From [Streptosporangium] indianense (GTDB lineage: Bacteria > Actinomycetota > Actinomycetes > Streptomycetales > Streptomycetaceae), in the NCBI RefSeq assembly GCF_021474405.1, contig NZ_JAKEIO010000027.1, positions 1 to 64,000 on the forward strand: a stretch of 64,000 nucleotides of DNA, read 5' to 3'. The position numbers and the translations under genes are program-made. Under the pieces are notes generated by a model. The model was not told the DNA's origin. It searched no databases and saw only the letters and a program-made list of their open reading frames with translations. Numbering within the stretch: the first letter of the stretch is position 1; each line of letters opens with the position of its first letter. Shown here piece after piece: positions 17,499 through 25,925 of the stretch.

Positions 17499-18080
17499 AT
17501 GCAGCCCCTCATCGACAACGCCCGCATCTTCGGACAGCGCCCTGAGGAGTTCGCCCACCTCGCCGAGGGTCAGTCCCCCGACGTCCTGTTCATCACCTGC
17601 TCCGACTCCAGGGTCGTACCGGCCCTGATCACGGGCGCCCGTCCCGGCGAGCTCTTCGAGCTGCGCACCGCGGGCAACGTCGTCCCCCCGCACTCCATCG
17701 AGCACCCCACCTCCGAGGCGGCCACGATCGAGTACGCCGTGGAGGTCCTCGGCGTCAAGGAGATCGTGGTCTGCGGCCACTCGCACTGCGGCGCCGTGGG
17801 CGCGGTGGTGCGCGGCGACGACCTCTCCGGCGTACCCGCCGTGCGCGACTGGCTCGCGCACGCCTGTGAGGAGCCCAAGTGCGCGGACCCGGCCGACAAG
17901 ACGGTCACCGAGGCCGTGCAGCACCACGTCCTGACCCAGGTGTTGCGGCTGCGCTCCTACCCCTGCGTGGAGAGCCGTCTGACGGACGGACGGCTCCGGC
18001 TGCGCGCCTGGTTCTACGAAGTGCACACCGGCACCGTGCGCGAACACCGCACGGACACCGATTCCTTCGAGAAGCTGTGA
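17499..18080 (+). CDS. Beta-carbonic anhydrase
   Basis: A 193-residue beta-class carbonic anhydrase that interconverts CO2 and bicarbonate. The zinc ligands are in ITCSDSRVVP (Cys, with the CxDxR dyad at about residues 31-35) and CGHSHCGAVGA (HxxC at about 91-94). It is a full-length cytoplasmic enzyme. Its stop is 8 bp from the SulP gene start, so the two are almost certainly one operon. Linked CA and SulP genes are known for bicarbonate uptake, with the enzyme consuming or supplying bicarbonate at the transporter. A ribosome site AGGAGT precedes the ATG. Confidence 0.95.
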   Translation: MQPLIDNARIFGQRPEEFAHLAEGQSPDVLFITCSDSRVVPALITGARPGELFELRTAGNVVPPHSIEHPTSEAATIEYAVEVLGVKEIVVCGHSHCGAVGAVVRGDDLSGVPAVRDWLAHACEEPKCADPADKTVTEAVQHHVLTQVLRLRSYPCVESRLTDGRLRLRAWFYEVHTGTVREHRTDTDSFEKL

Positions 18081-18088
18081 GGGCGACC

Positions 18089-19576
18089 ATGACCAAGTTC
18101 CCCCACCTGAAGCAGGACTTCCTCGCCTCGATCGTCGTCTTCCTGGTCGCGGTCCCGCTGTGCGTCGGCGTGGCGGTCGCCTCCGGCGCTCCCGCGGAGC
18201 TGGGCCTGATCACCGGCATCGTGGGCGGGCTCGTCACCGGGATGATGCGCGGCAGCAGCCTCCAGGTGTCCGGACCCGCCGCCGGACTCACCGTGCTGGT
18301 CTTCGAAGCCGTCAGCCAGTTCGGCGTGGCCGCGCTCGGCGTGATCGTGCTGCTGGCCGGCCTGCTCCAGCTCGCCATGGGCTTCCTGGGGATCGGCCGC
18401 TGGTTCCGGGCGATATCCGTCTCCGTCGTCGAGGGCATGCTCTGCGGCATCGGCCTGGTGATCATCGCCGGGCAGATCTACGCGGCGGCAGGTCTGAAGG
18501 CTCCGGAGTCCGGACTCGGCAAGATCGCCGGCCTGCCAGGGATGTTCGCCGACGCGCTCGGCAGCACCGAGGCCATGACCTCCCTCGCGATCGGCGCGGG
18601 CACCATCGCCGTCATCGTGTTCTGGAAGAAGATGCCGAAGGCGGTCCGGACCGTGCCCGGCGCCCTGGCGGCGGTCGTCCTGGCCACGGCCGCCACGCTC
18701 TCCTTCGGCCTGCCGGTCGCCACCGTCCAGGTGGAGGGTCTGCTGGGCGTCGTCCAGCCGCCCGGGGCCGAGGCCTTCGGTGAGCTGGGGAACCCGGCCA
18801 TCTGGGGCACCATCATCGCCTTCGCGCTGATCGCCTCCGCGGAGAGCCTGTTCAGCGCCGCCGCCGTGGACCGGCTGCACAACGGTCCGCGCACCGAGTA
18901 CGACAAGGAGATGATCGCCCAGGGCGCGGGCAACACCCTGTGCGGTCTGCTCGGCGCGCTGCCGATGACCGCCGTCATCGTGCGCAGCTCCGCCAACGTC
19001 AGCGCGGGCGCCAAGACCAAGGCGTCCCGGGTGCTGCACGGTGTGTGGCTGCTGCTGTTCGCCGCCGCGATGCCGTGGGCCCTGGCCCTGATCCCGATCC
19101 CCGCCCTCGCCGGCATCCTCGTGCACGCCGGCTGGAAGCTGATCCCGTTCCGCCAGATCACGGCGCTGTGGCAGGCCCACAAGGGTGAGGCGCTCATCCT
19201 GATCGTCACCGCCGTGTCGATCGTCGCGGTGAACATGTTCGAGGGTGTGCTCATCGGTCTGGCCCTGTCGGTCGTCAAGACCGCCTGGGAGGCCTCGCAC
19301 ATCAAGCTCGAGATCATCGACAAGGGCGCCGGCCCGATCCAGGCGTACCTGTCCGGCAACGCGACCTTCCTGCGGCTGCCGAAGATCCTCGACAGCCTGG
19401 AGAGCCTGCCGCAGGACCGCCCGGTCGAGCTGGACCTCTCGGGCCTGCACCACCTCGACCACGCCTGCCGCACGGCCCTGGAGAACTGGGCCGCACGCCA
19501 CAGCGCGACGGGCACGGAGCCGGTGAAGGTCACCGAGCCCGAGGAGGCACCGGCGGAGAAGGTCACCGTCGCCTAG
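18089..19576 (+). CDS. SulP family inorganic anion transporter
   Basis: A 495-residue SulP/SLC26 transporter with about 12-14 hydrophobic helices, beginning LASIVVFLVAVPLCVGVAVA. The first-domain signature SGPAAGLTVLVFE follows at about residue 63. It lacks a full STAS domain; only a short hydrophilic C-terminus with STAS-like pieces (AYLSGNATFLRLPKIL, VELDLSGLHHLDH) remains, ending in an acidic tail. Co-transcription with carbonic anhydrase suggests bicarbonate as substrate, though sulfate cannot be excluded. ATG 18089 has GAGGG five bases upstream. A strong hairpin at 19600-19634 ends the unit. Confidence 0.92.
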   Translation: MTKFPHLKQDFLASIVVFLVAVPLCVGVAVASGAPAELGLITGIVGGLVTGMMRGSSLQVSGPAAGLTVLVFEAVSQFGVAALGVIVLLAGLLQLAMGFLGIGRWFRAISVSVVEGMLCGIGLVIIAGQIYAAAGLKAPESGLGKIAGLPGMFADALGSTEAMTSLAIGAGTIAVIVFWKKMPKAVRTVPGALAAVVLATAATLSFGLPVATVQVEGLLGVVQPPGAEAFGELGNPAIWGTIIAFALIASAESLFSAAAVDRLHNGPRTEYDKEMIAQGAGNTLCGLLGALPMTAVIVRSSANVSAGAKTKASRVLHGVWLLLFAAAMPWALALIPIPALAGILVHAGWKLIPFRQITALWQAHKGEALILIVTAVSIVAVNMFEGVLIGLALSVVKTAWEASHIKLEIIDKGAGPIQAYLSGNATFLRLPKILDSLESLPQDRPVELDLSGLHHLDHACRTALENWAARHSATGTEPVKVTEPEEAPAEKVTVA

Positions 19577-19599
19577 CCGGCGGGACCCCTCACCCGGCC

Positions 19600-19634
19600 T
19601 GGTCCGGGGCGCGCCGGCTGCGCGCCCCGGACCA
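19600..19634 (+). terminator. 15-bp perfect hairpin after SulP
   Basis: Arms at 19600-19614 and 19620-19634 are fully complementary, with a five-base loop (CGGCT). It starts 24 bp after the SulP stop and there is no T-run, as is common in Streptomyces. Confidence 0.85.
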
Positions 19635-19744
19635 CGTGCGTCCACCCCCGTTCCGGCCCGATCACGGGGCATGGCCCCACGCCCCGGTTCGGGCATATCG
19701 TTACAGAAGTGGACACATAAGGACCTCTGGACCGGGAGGTCGGC

Positions 19745-20695
19745 ATGGTCGAAGAGCTGGTCGGCGTGGCGGCCGCGGTCGGGGCCGGTGCGCTGGTGTA
19801 CATGGCCGCCGCGGCGCGGGTGGTCAAGCAGTACGAGCGCGGGGTCGTCTTCCGGCTCGGGCGCCTGCACGGGGACGTGCGGCGGCCCGGGTTCAACCTC
19901 GTGATCCCCGCGGTGGACCGGATGCGCAAGGTCAACCTGCAGATCGTGACCATGCCCATCCCTGCCCAGGAGGGCATCACCCGGGACAACGTGACCGTGC
20001 GGGTCGACGCCGTCGTGTACTTCAAGGTCGTGGATCCGTCGGCCGCGGTCGTCAACGTCGAGGACTACCGCTTCGCCGTCTCGCAGATGGCGCAGACCTC
20101 GCTGCGTTCGATCATCGGCAAGAGCGAGCTGGACGACCTGCTGTCGAACCGGGAGAAACTGAACCAGGGCCTGGAGCTGATGATCGACAGTCCTGCCGTG
20201 GAGTGGGGCGTGACGATCGACCGCGTGGAGATCAAGGACGTCTCCCTGCCGGACACCATGAAGCGCTCCATGGCCCGCCAGGCGGAGGCCGACCGGGAGC
20301 GGCGGGCCCGGTTGATCAACGCCGACGCCGAGTACCAGGCCTCCAAGAAGCTGGCCCAGGCCGCCCACCAGATGGCCGACACACCCTCGGCACTCCAGCT
20401 CCGGCTGCTGCAGACCGTCATGGCGGTGGCGGCGGAGAAGAACTCCACGCTCGTCCTGCCGATTCCCGTGGAACTGCTGCGGTTCCTGGAGCGGGGCGCG
20501 CAGCCCGCGACGGAGGGCACGGGACAGCCGCGAGAGGCGGCCGACGCGCAGACGGGGACCGCGGACCGTGCCCAGCCCGCGGACCGCGCGGAGATCGAGG
20601 AGCGCGCCGTCGACCTCACGGAGCAACGCGCCGTCGACCTCACGGAGCAGGCCGGGGAGGCCATGGAGCGGCTGCGGCGCGCGGTCGAGCAGTGA
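19745..20695 (+). CDS. SPFH/band 7 (slipin-like) membrane protein
   Basis: A 316-residue stomatin/slipin relative. One N-terminal hydrophobic segment (about residues 5-20) anchors an SPFH domain running from QYERGVVFRLGRL (about 29) to about 190, followed by a helical region (RQAEADRERRARLI). Such proteins scaffold membrane microdomains and often regulate a protease partner; the NfeD partner gene is not present nearby. The C-terminal tail is acidic and variable and holds an exact tandem duplication RAVDLTEQ-RAVDLTEQ. GGGAGG stands before the ATG. It lies between terminators, so it is probably monocistronic. Confidence 0.92.
   Translation: MVEELVGVAAAVGAGALVYMAAAARVVKQYERGVVFRLGRLHGDVRRPGFNLVIPAVDRMRKVNLQIVTMPIPAQEGITRDNVTVRVDAVVYFKVVDPSAAVVNVEDYRFAVSQMAQTSLRSIIGKSELDDLLSNREKLNQGLELMIDSPAVEWGVTIDRVEIKDVSLPDTMKRSMARQAEADRERRARLINADAEYQASKKLAQAAHQMADTPSALQLRLLQTVMAVAAEKNSTLVLPIPVELLRFLERGAQPATEGTGQPREAADAQTGTADRAQPADRAEIEERAVDLTEQRAVDLTEQAGEAMERLRRAVEQ
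20603..20650 (+). repeat. 24-bp tandem duplication inside the SPFH gene
   Basis: Units 20603-20626 and 20627-20650 are identical except for the last base (A or G). They encode two copies of RAVDLTEQ in the C-terminal tail and keep the frame, so the duplication is recent and tolerated. Confidence 0.95.
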
Positions 20696-20785
20696 CGCGC
20701 GCTACGCGCGTGGTTCCCGCGGCCCGCACCAGGTGATAGACACAGCGGGATCACAGTTCCTGTCCGCCAGCAGGAAGGTTTCCCC

Positions 20786-22168
20786 ATGACCGAATCCGGT
20801 CGCTTCGCCACCCGACGCCAGATGCTCGCCGGCACCGGTGCCCTGGGTGTCGGGATCGCGTTCTCCGGTGCCCTCTCCGAACTGTTCGCCGGCACCGCCG
20901 CGGCGCAGGGCCTCGGCCACACCGGCTACGGCCCGCTCGTCCCCGACCCGAAGGGCGTTCTCGACCTGCCGGAGGGGTTCCGCTACCGGATCCTCTCCCG
21001 TGAGGGCGACGAACTGCGCTCCGGTGAGGGCAAGGTCCCCTCCAACCACGACGGCATGTCCGCCTTCGGCGGCAGAGGCGGCCGGGTCCACCTGGTCCGC
21101 AACCACGAGAACCGCGTGAACGGCAAGGTCCCGGTGCCGACCGTCGAGGGCCTCACCTACGACCCGGCCGGCAAGGGCGGCTGTACGGCGCTGACGCTCG
21201 ACTCCCGCAACAGGGTGCAGTCGGAGCGCGTCGCGATCGCCGGCACCGCCGTGAACTGCGCGGGCGGGCCCACCCCTTGGGGCACCTGGCTGACCTGCGA
21301 GGAGACCGAGGACCGGGCCGGCACCAACGGCTACACCAAGGACCACGGCTTCATCTTCGAGGTCGACCCGGCCGATCCGCACCGCACCGGGGCCGTGCCG
21401 CTGACCGCGATGGGCCGCTTCGCGCACGAGGCGATCGCCGTCGACCCCCGGCGGGGCGTGGTGTACGAGACCGAGGACGCCTTCGAGAAGCCCTTCGGCC
21501 TCTTCTACCGCTTCCTGCCGAACCGGCCGCTGGGCGGCACGGGTTCGCTGCGCGCGGGCGGCCGGCTGCAGGCCATGCGCGTGCCCGGCGTGCCGGACCT
21601 GTCCTCCGTCCAGGAGGTCGGCGCCGCGTTCGACCACATCGAGTGGGTGGACGTGCCGGACCCGCAGGCCGCGCAGACGCCGATCCGGTTCCAGGACTTC
21701 GGCCGCGGGGGCATCACGCACGCGCAGAAGCTGGAGGGCTGCTACTGGGGCGGCCGTTCGGTGTACTTCGTGTCGTCCTTCGCGCGCCGGTCCGACGGTT
21801 CGGCCGCCGACCACTTCGGGCAGGTCTGGCGCTACGACCCGGAGCGCCGCCGGCTCACCCTGGTGGTCGTCTTCGGCCCGGACACCGATGTGCAGCTGCC
21901 GGGCGAGTCGCCGGACAACATCTGTCTGGCGCCCAGCGGCGGCCTCATGGTCTGCGAGGACGGCAACGGCGCCCAGCACGTCTTCGGTGTCACCCGGCGC
22001 GGCGAGGTCTACGCGATGGCCCGCAACCGGCAGAACATCGGCACCGCGCAGGAGCCCGAGTGGGGCGAGTTCGCCGGGGTGACCTTCTCCCCGGACGGCG
22101 ACACGATGTACGTCAACTGCTACACCCCCGGCACCACGTTCGCGGTGACGGGCCCCTGGCGCCGATAG
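20786..22168 (+). CDS. Tat-exported PhoX-like (DUF839) protein
   Basis: A 460-residue secreted protein of the PhoX/DUF839 beta-propeller family, which includes calcium- and iron-dependent alkaline phosphatases. A twin-arginine leader (ATRRQMLAGTGALGVGIAF, residues 9-27) marks export of a folded, cofactor-loaded protein. Propeller landmarks include GTWLTCEETEDR at about residue 166, FAHEAIAVDPRRGVVYETED at about 212 and SPDNICLAPSGGLMVCED near 374. GGAAGG precedes the ATG by eight bases. It lies just upstream of PPK2, which hints at a phosphate-related context, but I found no convincing PHO box. Phosphatase activity is inferred from family. Confidence 0.87.
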   Translation: MTESGRFATRRQMLAGTGALGVGIAFSGALSELFAGTAAAQGLGHTGYGPLVPDPKGVLDLPEGFRYRILSREGDELRSGEGKVPSNHDGMSAFGGRGGRVHLVRNHENRVNGKVPVPTVEGLTYDPAGKGGCTALTLDSRNRVQSERVAIAGTAVNCAGGPTPWGTWLTCEETEDRAGTNGYTKDHGFIFEVDPADPHRTGAVPLTAMGRFAHEAIAVDPRRGVVYETEDAFEKPFGLFYRFLPNRPLGGTGSLRAGGRLQAMRVPGVPDLSSVQEVGAAFDHIEWVDVPDPQAAQTPIRFQDFGRGGITHAQKLEGCYWGGRSVYFVSSFARRSDGSAADHFGQVWRYDPERRRLTLVVVFGPDTDVQLPGESPDNICLAPSGGLMVCEDGNGAQHVFGVTRRGEVYAMARNRQNIGTAQEPEWGEFAGVTFSPDGDTMYVNCYTPGTTFAVTGPWRR

Positions 22169-22189
22169 CGGGCCATCACGCTCCCGACG

Positions 22190-22218
22190 GGGGCGCCGGG
22201 TGCGAAACCCGGCGCCCC
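22190..22218 (+). terminator. 12-bp perfect hairpin after the PhoX-like gene
   Basis: Arms 22190-22201 and 22207-22218 pair perfectly with loop GCGAA. It lies 22 bp after the PhoX-like stop and 39 bp before the PPK2 start, so it separates or attenuates the two genes. Confidence 0.8.
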
Positions 22219-22256
22219 GCCGGACCATCGAGGCACCAGACCGCGAAGGGGGCCCG

Positions 22257-23114
22257 GTGACACACAAGGACAGCACCTCGTTGCGGGAGCGGCTGCGCCT
22301 GCCCCCGGGCCTGCCGGTCGACCTGAGCCGGTACGACGCCGCCGCCACTCCGGGCGGGCCGCACGGCAAGGCGGCGGGCAAGGCGGCCACGGGCCGGATC
22401 GGTGAGCGGCTGGCCGTCCTCCAGGAACGGCTGTGGGCGGCGAGCACCGGGGGCGACCGGCGCCGGGTGCTGCTGGTTCTGCAGGGCATGGACACCAGCG
22501 GCAAGGGCGGCACGGTCAAGCACGTCATCGGCCTTCTCAACCCGTCCGGCTGCCGGATCACCGCGTTCACGGCACCCACGGACGAGGAGCGCGCGCACCC
22601 GTTCCTGTGGCGCGTGGAGCGGGCACTCCCGATCCCCGGCGAACTCGGCATCTTCGACCGCTCGCACTACGAGGACGTGCTGGTCGCCCGCGTCCGGGAC
22701 CTCGCGCCCGCGCCCGAGATCGCCCGGCGCTACGAGCAGATCAAACGCTTCGAGCGGTCCCTCACCGACGACGGCGTGACCCTGGTCAAGTGCTTCCTGC
22801 ACCTCTCCTACGAGGAGCAGCGCCGCCGGCTGCTCAAGCGCCTCGACAAGCCGGAGAAGCGCTGGAAGTTCGCCGCTTCCGACATCGACGACCGTGCCCT
22901 GTGGCCCGCGTTCCAGGAGGCGTACGGGATCGCCCTGGAGCGCTGCGGCACCCCGAACGCGCCCTGGTACCTGATCCCGGCGGACCACAAGTGGTACCGC
23001 AACTGGGCGGTCAGCACCCTGCTCCTGGAGCACTTCGAGGAGCTGGACCCGCGGTATCCGGAGGCGGACTTCGACGTGGCCGAGTGCCGCAGGCGGCTGC
23101 TGGAGCAGCCCTGA
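22257..23114 (+). CDS. ppk2: Polyphosphate kinase 2
   Basis: A 285-residue single-domain PPK2, which uses polyphosphate to phosphorylate nucleoside mono- or diphosphates (or the reverse). The P-loop is QGMDTSGKGGTVKH (about residues 80-93), the Walker B-type segment FDRSHYEDVLVARVRDL (about 138-154), and the lid and C-terminal segment WKFAASDIDDRALWPAF. GTG 22257 is chosen because AAGGGGG sits five bases before it; the in-frame ATG 19 codons upstream lies inside the preceding hairpin. The subclass (AMP- or ADP-phosphorylating) cannot be assigned by eye. Confidence 0.94.
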   Translation: MTHKDSTSLRERLRLPPGLPVDLSRYDAAATPGGPHGKAAGKAATGRIGERLAVLQERLWAASTGGDRRRVLLVLQGMDTSGKGGTVKHVIGLLNPSGCRITAFTAPTDEERAHPFLWRVERALPIPGELGIFDRSHYEDVLVARVRDLAPAPEIARRYEQIKRFERSLTDDGVTLVKCFLHLSYEEQRRRLLKRLDKPEKRWKFAASDIDDRALWPAFQEAYGIALERCGTPNAPWYLIPADHKWYRNWAVSTLLLEHFEELDPRYPEADFDVAECRRRLLEQP

Positions 23115-23124
23115 CCCGACGGGT

Positions 23125-23610
23125 TCAGGCGGCGAGCAGGGCGTCGATCTGGCCGACGGCCTCCTTCAGACCCTCCTCCATGCCCATGGCGGCCATCTGC
23201 TCCATCTGCTCCCGGGAGTCGAACAGGGAGCGCATCTCCATCCGGGTGCCGCCGCCGTGCTCGCTGAGCCGCACCGTCACGGACATGGTCGGCATGTCGT
23301 CCTTGGGTTTGCCGTCGTCGTCGGCGAAGCCGTCGGTGAACTCCAGGGCCGTCGGCTCGCTGACGGAGGTGACGCGCCACCAGCCGCGGTGCCGGTCACC
23401 CTCGGGGCCGGTCATGAAATAGGTGACCTCTCCGCCGGGGCTGAGGTCGTGCTCCTCCACGGTCGCCGGGTAGGTCGGCGGGCCCCACCAGCGCTCCAGT
23501 TGCCGGGGGTCGGCCCACAGCCGCCACACCCGCTCGACCGGGGCGGCGAAGTCGGCGATCAGGGTGAGGGTGAGGGTGTCGAGGTCCTTGTCGACACTGG
23601 TGACACTCAT
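23125..23610 (-). CDS. SRPBCC/AHSA1 domain protein
   Basis: A 161-residue START-like (AHSA1) hydrophobic-pocket protein. Typical pieces are FAAPVERVWRLWADPRQLERWWGPP at the N-terminus and GGEVTYFMTGPEG in the middle. Its ATG overlaps the stop of the ArsR-type regulator gene in an ATGA, so the pair is a translationally coupled operon, a widespread arrangement in actinobacteria. Family members may bind small hydrophobic ligands or act in toxin or stress responses, but no function is established. Confidence 0.93.
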   Translation of the reverse strand: MSVTSVDKDLDTLTLTLIADFAAPVERVWRLWADPRQLERWWGPPTYPATVEEHDLSPGGEVTYFMTGPEGDRHRGWWRVTSVSEPTALEFTDGFADDDGKPKDDMPTMSVTVRLSEHGGGTRMEMRSLFDSREQMEQMAAMGMEEGLKEAVGQIDALLAA

Positions 23611-23981
23611 CGCTCGGATCCTTCCGTCGGGTCGTTCTCTTCGCGTCCGGGGTCCTCGGCGAGCAGCCGGGCCATCCGGTCCACCCGCCCGCGCCACGCC
23701 GATGCGAGTGCGTCCAGGGCCCGGTGTGCGCGGCCCACCGCGTCGGGGTCGGTGCGCACGAGCTGCTCCCGTCCGCTGCGCTGCTTGGTGACGAGCCCCG
23801 CCCGCTCCAGCACCGCCACGTGCTTCTGCACCGCGGCGAAGCTCATCGGGTAGGCCTCGGCCAGCCGGGACACCGACAGCTCCGCGCGCACACAGCGGCG
23901 CACTATGTCCCGGCGCGTGGCGTCGGCCAGGGCGTGGAACAGCCGGTCGACCGTCTCGTCACTCGACTCATCTACAACCAT
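23607..23981 (-). CDS. ArsR-family transcriptional regulator
   Basis: A 124-residue winged-helix regulator. The recognition helix region is [19 protein letters not shown] (about residues 38-56), preceded by [14 protein letters not shown]. No Cys pair for metal binding is present, so it belongs to the non-metal ArsR group normally paired with SRPBCC genes. The ATG at 23981 sits inside the palindrome TACAACCA-TT-TGGTTGTA (23973-23990) and no ribosome site precedes it. A candidate promoter places transcription start within a few bases of the ATG, so the mRNA is probably leaderless and autoregulated. Confidence 0.92.
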   Translation of the reverse strand: MVVDESSDETVDRLFHALADATRRDIVRRCVRAELSVSRLAEAYPMSFAAVQKHVAVLERAGLVTKQRSGREQLVRTDPDAVGRAHRALDALASAWRGRVDRMARLLAEDPGREENDPTEGSER

Positions 23982-23990
23982 TTGGTTGTA
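23973..23990. promoter_or_regulatory. Palindromic operator over the ArsR start codon
   Basis: Perfect 8-bp arms TACAACCA/TGGTTGTA around two central bases. It covers the start codon of the ArsR gene and touches its candidate -10 box, the expected place for an autorepressor site. It may also affect the divergent flavoenzyme gene at 24067. Confidence 0.8.
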
Positions 23991-24018
23991 CGTTAATCCG
24001 GTGCACTCCCGCTGTAAA
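23990..24018 (-). promoter_or_regulatory. Candidate promoter of the ArsR/SRPBCC operon
   Basis: On the minus strand, TTTACA (24018-24013) and TAACGT (23995-23990) are separated by 17 bases. Transcription would start close to 23983, two or three bases before the ATG, which fits a leaderless message. Confidence 0.6.
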
Positions 24019-24066
24019 GCGAAGCGCCCGACACTGAAGCCGGCGGACCGGGGTACTCGGCGCCGC

Positions 24067-25584
24067 ATGAGCGAGAAGCAGCAGGTCAGCAGCTCGTACT
24101 GGCTCGAGACGGCACCGGACGGCCGCCATCCGGCGCTCACCGGGGACCTGGACGTCGACGTGGCGGTGATCGGCGCCGGGATCGCCGGGCTGAGCACGGC
24201 GTGGGAGCTGACGCGGGCCGGGCGGAGCGTGGCCGTACTGGAGGCCGGACGGGTCGCGGCCGGCGTCACCGGACACACCACCGCCAAGGTCACCGCCCTG
24301 CACACGCTCGTCTACGACAAACTGCGGCGCACCCGCGGCCCCGAGGGCGCCCGGCTGTACGCGCGTTCCCAGTCGGAGGCGATCGGGCACGCGGCCCGGA
24401 TCGCCGAGGAGCTGGGCGTCGACTGCGAGTGGGAGACGAGGAGCGCCTACACCTACGCGCGCGAGCAGGGCCGGGTGGCCGACCTGCGGGCCGAGGCGGA
24501 GGCCGCGGCCGAGGCCGGGCTGCCCGCCTCGTTCGTGACGGAGACCGGGCTGCCCTTCCCGGTGGCCGGTGCCGTCGAGGTCACCGGGCAGGCCCAGTTC
24601 CACCCCCGCAAGTACCTGCTGGCACTCGCCGCCGACCTCGTCGAACACGGCGGGCGGATCTTCGAGGACACCACCGTCCTCGGCCTGGACGAGGGCGAAC
24701 CGTGCAGGCTGTCCACCGCGACCGGGGCGACGGTCAGGGCCCGGGACGTCGTCGTCGCGACGCACTATCCGATCTTCGACCGGGCCCTGCTGTTCGCCCG
24801 CCTGTCCACGCGCCGCGAGCTGGTCGTCGCCGGGACGATCCCCGCGGACCAGGACCCGGACGGCATGTTCATCACACCCGACGAGGACACCCGCTCGGTA
24901 CGCACCGCGCCCCACGGGGACGGCCGGCGGCTGCTCATCGTCACCGGTGAGCACTTCACACCCGGCACGAGCGACACGCGGGCCCGCTTCGAACGCCTCA
25001 CCGCCTGGGCCACCGGCCACTTCCCGGACCTGGAGCTCACCCACCGCTGGGCGACCCAGGACACCGAGCCCACCGACACGGTGCCGATGGTCGGCCCTCT
25101 GCACCCGGGCGCCCGGCACACGTACGTGGCCACCGGCTTCGGCGGCTGGGGCATGACCGGGGGCATCATGGCGGGCCGGCTGCTGAGCGCGCAGATCCTG
25201 GGCGAGGAGTGCGAGTGGAGCGCGCTGTACGACCCGCGCCGGGTCAAGCCCCAGCTCCGTGAGGCGCCGACGTTCCTCAAGACGCAGGCCAAGGTCGCCG
25301 GGCACTTCGTGGGGGACCGGCTGCGGCCCGCGCCGCCGGTGGAGTCCCTGCCGCCCGGCGAGGGCGCCGTGGTCCGCGCGGACGGACACCGCCTGGCGGT
25401 GTACCGGGACGAGGACGGCGGACTGCACGCCGTCTCCGCCCGCTGCACCCACCTGGGCTGCCTGGTCGACTTCAACGCCGCCGAGCGTGCCTGGGAGTGC
25501 CCCTGCCACGGCTCCCGCTTCGACACGGACGGCAAGGTGATCCAGGGCCCGGCGACCAAACCGCTGGAGCAGCGGGACCTCTGA
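24067..25584 (+). CDS. FAD-dependent oxidoreductase with C-terminal Rieske domain
   Basis: A 505-residue fusion of a DAO-type flavoprotein and a Rieske [2Fe-2S] domain, the same layout and size as Bacillus YhfW. The FAD site is [19 protein letters not shown] (about residues 30-48) with [20 protein letters not shown] following. A second flavin contact is [15 protein letters not shown] at about 355. The Rieske cluster ligands are CTHLGC (about 461-466) and CPCHGSRFD (about 480). The substrate is unknown. Start is ATG 24067 (MSEKQQVSS). It is divergent from the ArsR operon and may share its operator region. Confidence 0.92.
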   Translation: MSEKQQVSSSYWLETAPDGRHPALTGDLDVDVAVIGAGIAGLSTAWELTRAGRSVAVLEAGRVAAGVTGHTTAKVTALHTLVYDKLRRTRGPEGARLYARSQSEAIGHAARIAEELGVDCEWETRSAYTYAREQGRVADLRAEAEAAAEAGLPASFVTETGLPFPVAGAVEVTGQAQFHPRKYLLALAADLVEHGGRIFEDTTVLGLDEGEPCRLSTATGATVRARDVVVATHYPIFDRALLFARLSTRRELVVAGTIPADQDPDGMFITPDEDTRSVRTAPHGDGRRLLIVTGEHFTPGTSDTRARFERLTAWATGHFPDLELTHRWATQDTEPTDTVPMVGPLHPGARHTYVATGFGGWGMTGGIMAGRLLSAQILGEECEWSALYDPRRVKPQLREAPTFLKTQAKVAGHFVGDRLRPAPPVESLPPGEGAVVRADGHRLAVYRDEDGGLHAVSARCTHLGCLVDFNAAERAWECPCHGSRFDTDGKVIQGPATKPLEQRDL

Positions 25585-25615
25585 ATCCCCGCCCCCGGGG
25601 ACCTACGCTGGACGT

Positions 25616-25795
25616 ATGAGCGAGGACGACTACTGCCTGATCGACGCGACCAGGCCGCCCCGGGCGGAGGGGCCGCCGTACGCCGAGTGCGTGCTGTGCC
25701 GGGAGCCGACGGAGTACCCCGAGTCGTACAAGGGCATCACGCTCTGCCCCGTCTGCGAGTGGCAGGAGGCGCAGCGCACGGCCTGTTCCGGATGA
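25616..25795 (+). CDS. 59-residue zinc-ribbon-like protein
   Basis: A small gene between the flavoenzyme and the PTH2-type gene. The product begins MSEDDYCLIDATRPPR and has two Cys pairs, CVLC at residues 25-28 and CPVC near residue 45, spaced as in a zinc ribbon, plus single Cys near each end. Third codon positions are strongly G/C throughout, supporting real coding. It starts 31 bp after the flavoenzyme stop, so it may be in the same transcript. Function unknown; zinc binding is inferred from the Cys spacing. Confidence 0.72.
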   Translation: MSEDDYCLIDATRPPRAEGPPYAECVLCREPTEYPESYKGITLCPVCEWQEAQRTACSG

Positions 25796-25925
25796 TCTGC
25801 GGGAGGCCGGCGCCGCGCAGCGCCCAGGGGCCCCGCAGTCCGTGGCGGCGGCGTGCGGTGCGCGGGCACAGGTCGGGTGGCATCTGGTCGTCCTGCGCGA
25901 TCTTGCGGCTGGCACACTGGGGTGC

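Noticed and set aside
20701..20785. Possible PHO box before the PhoX-like gene
   Set aside because: Scattered GTTCC-like pieces are present, but no pair of 11-bp GTTCACC-type repeats in tandem.
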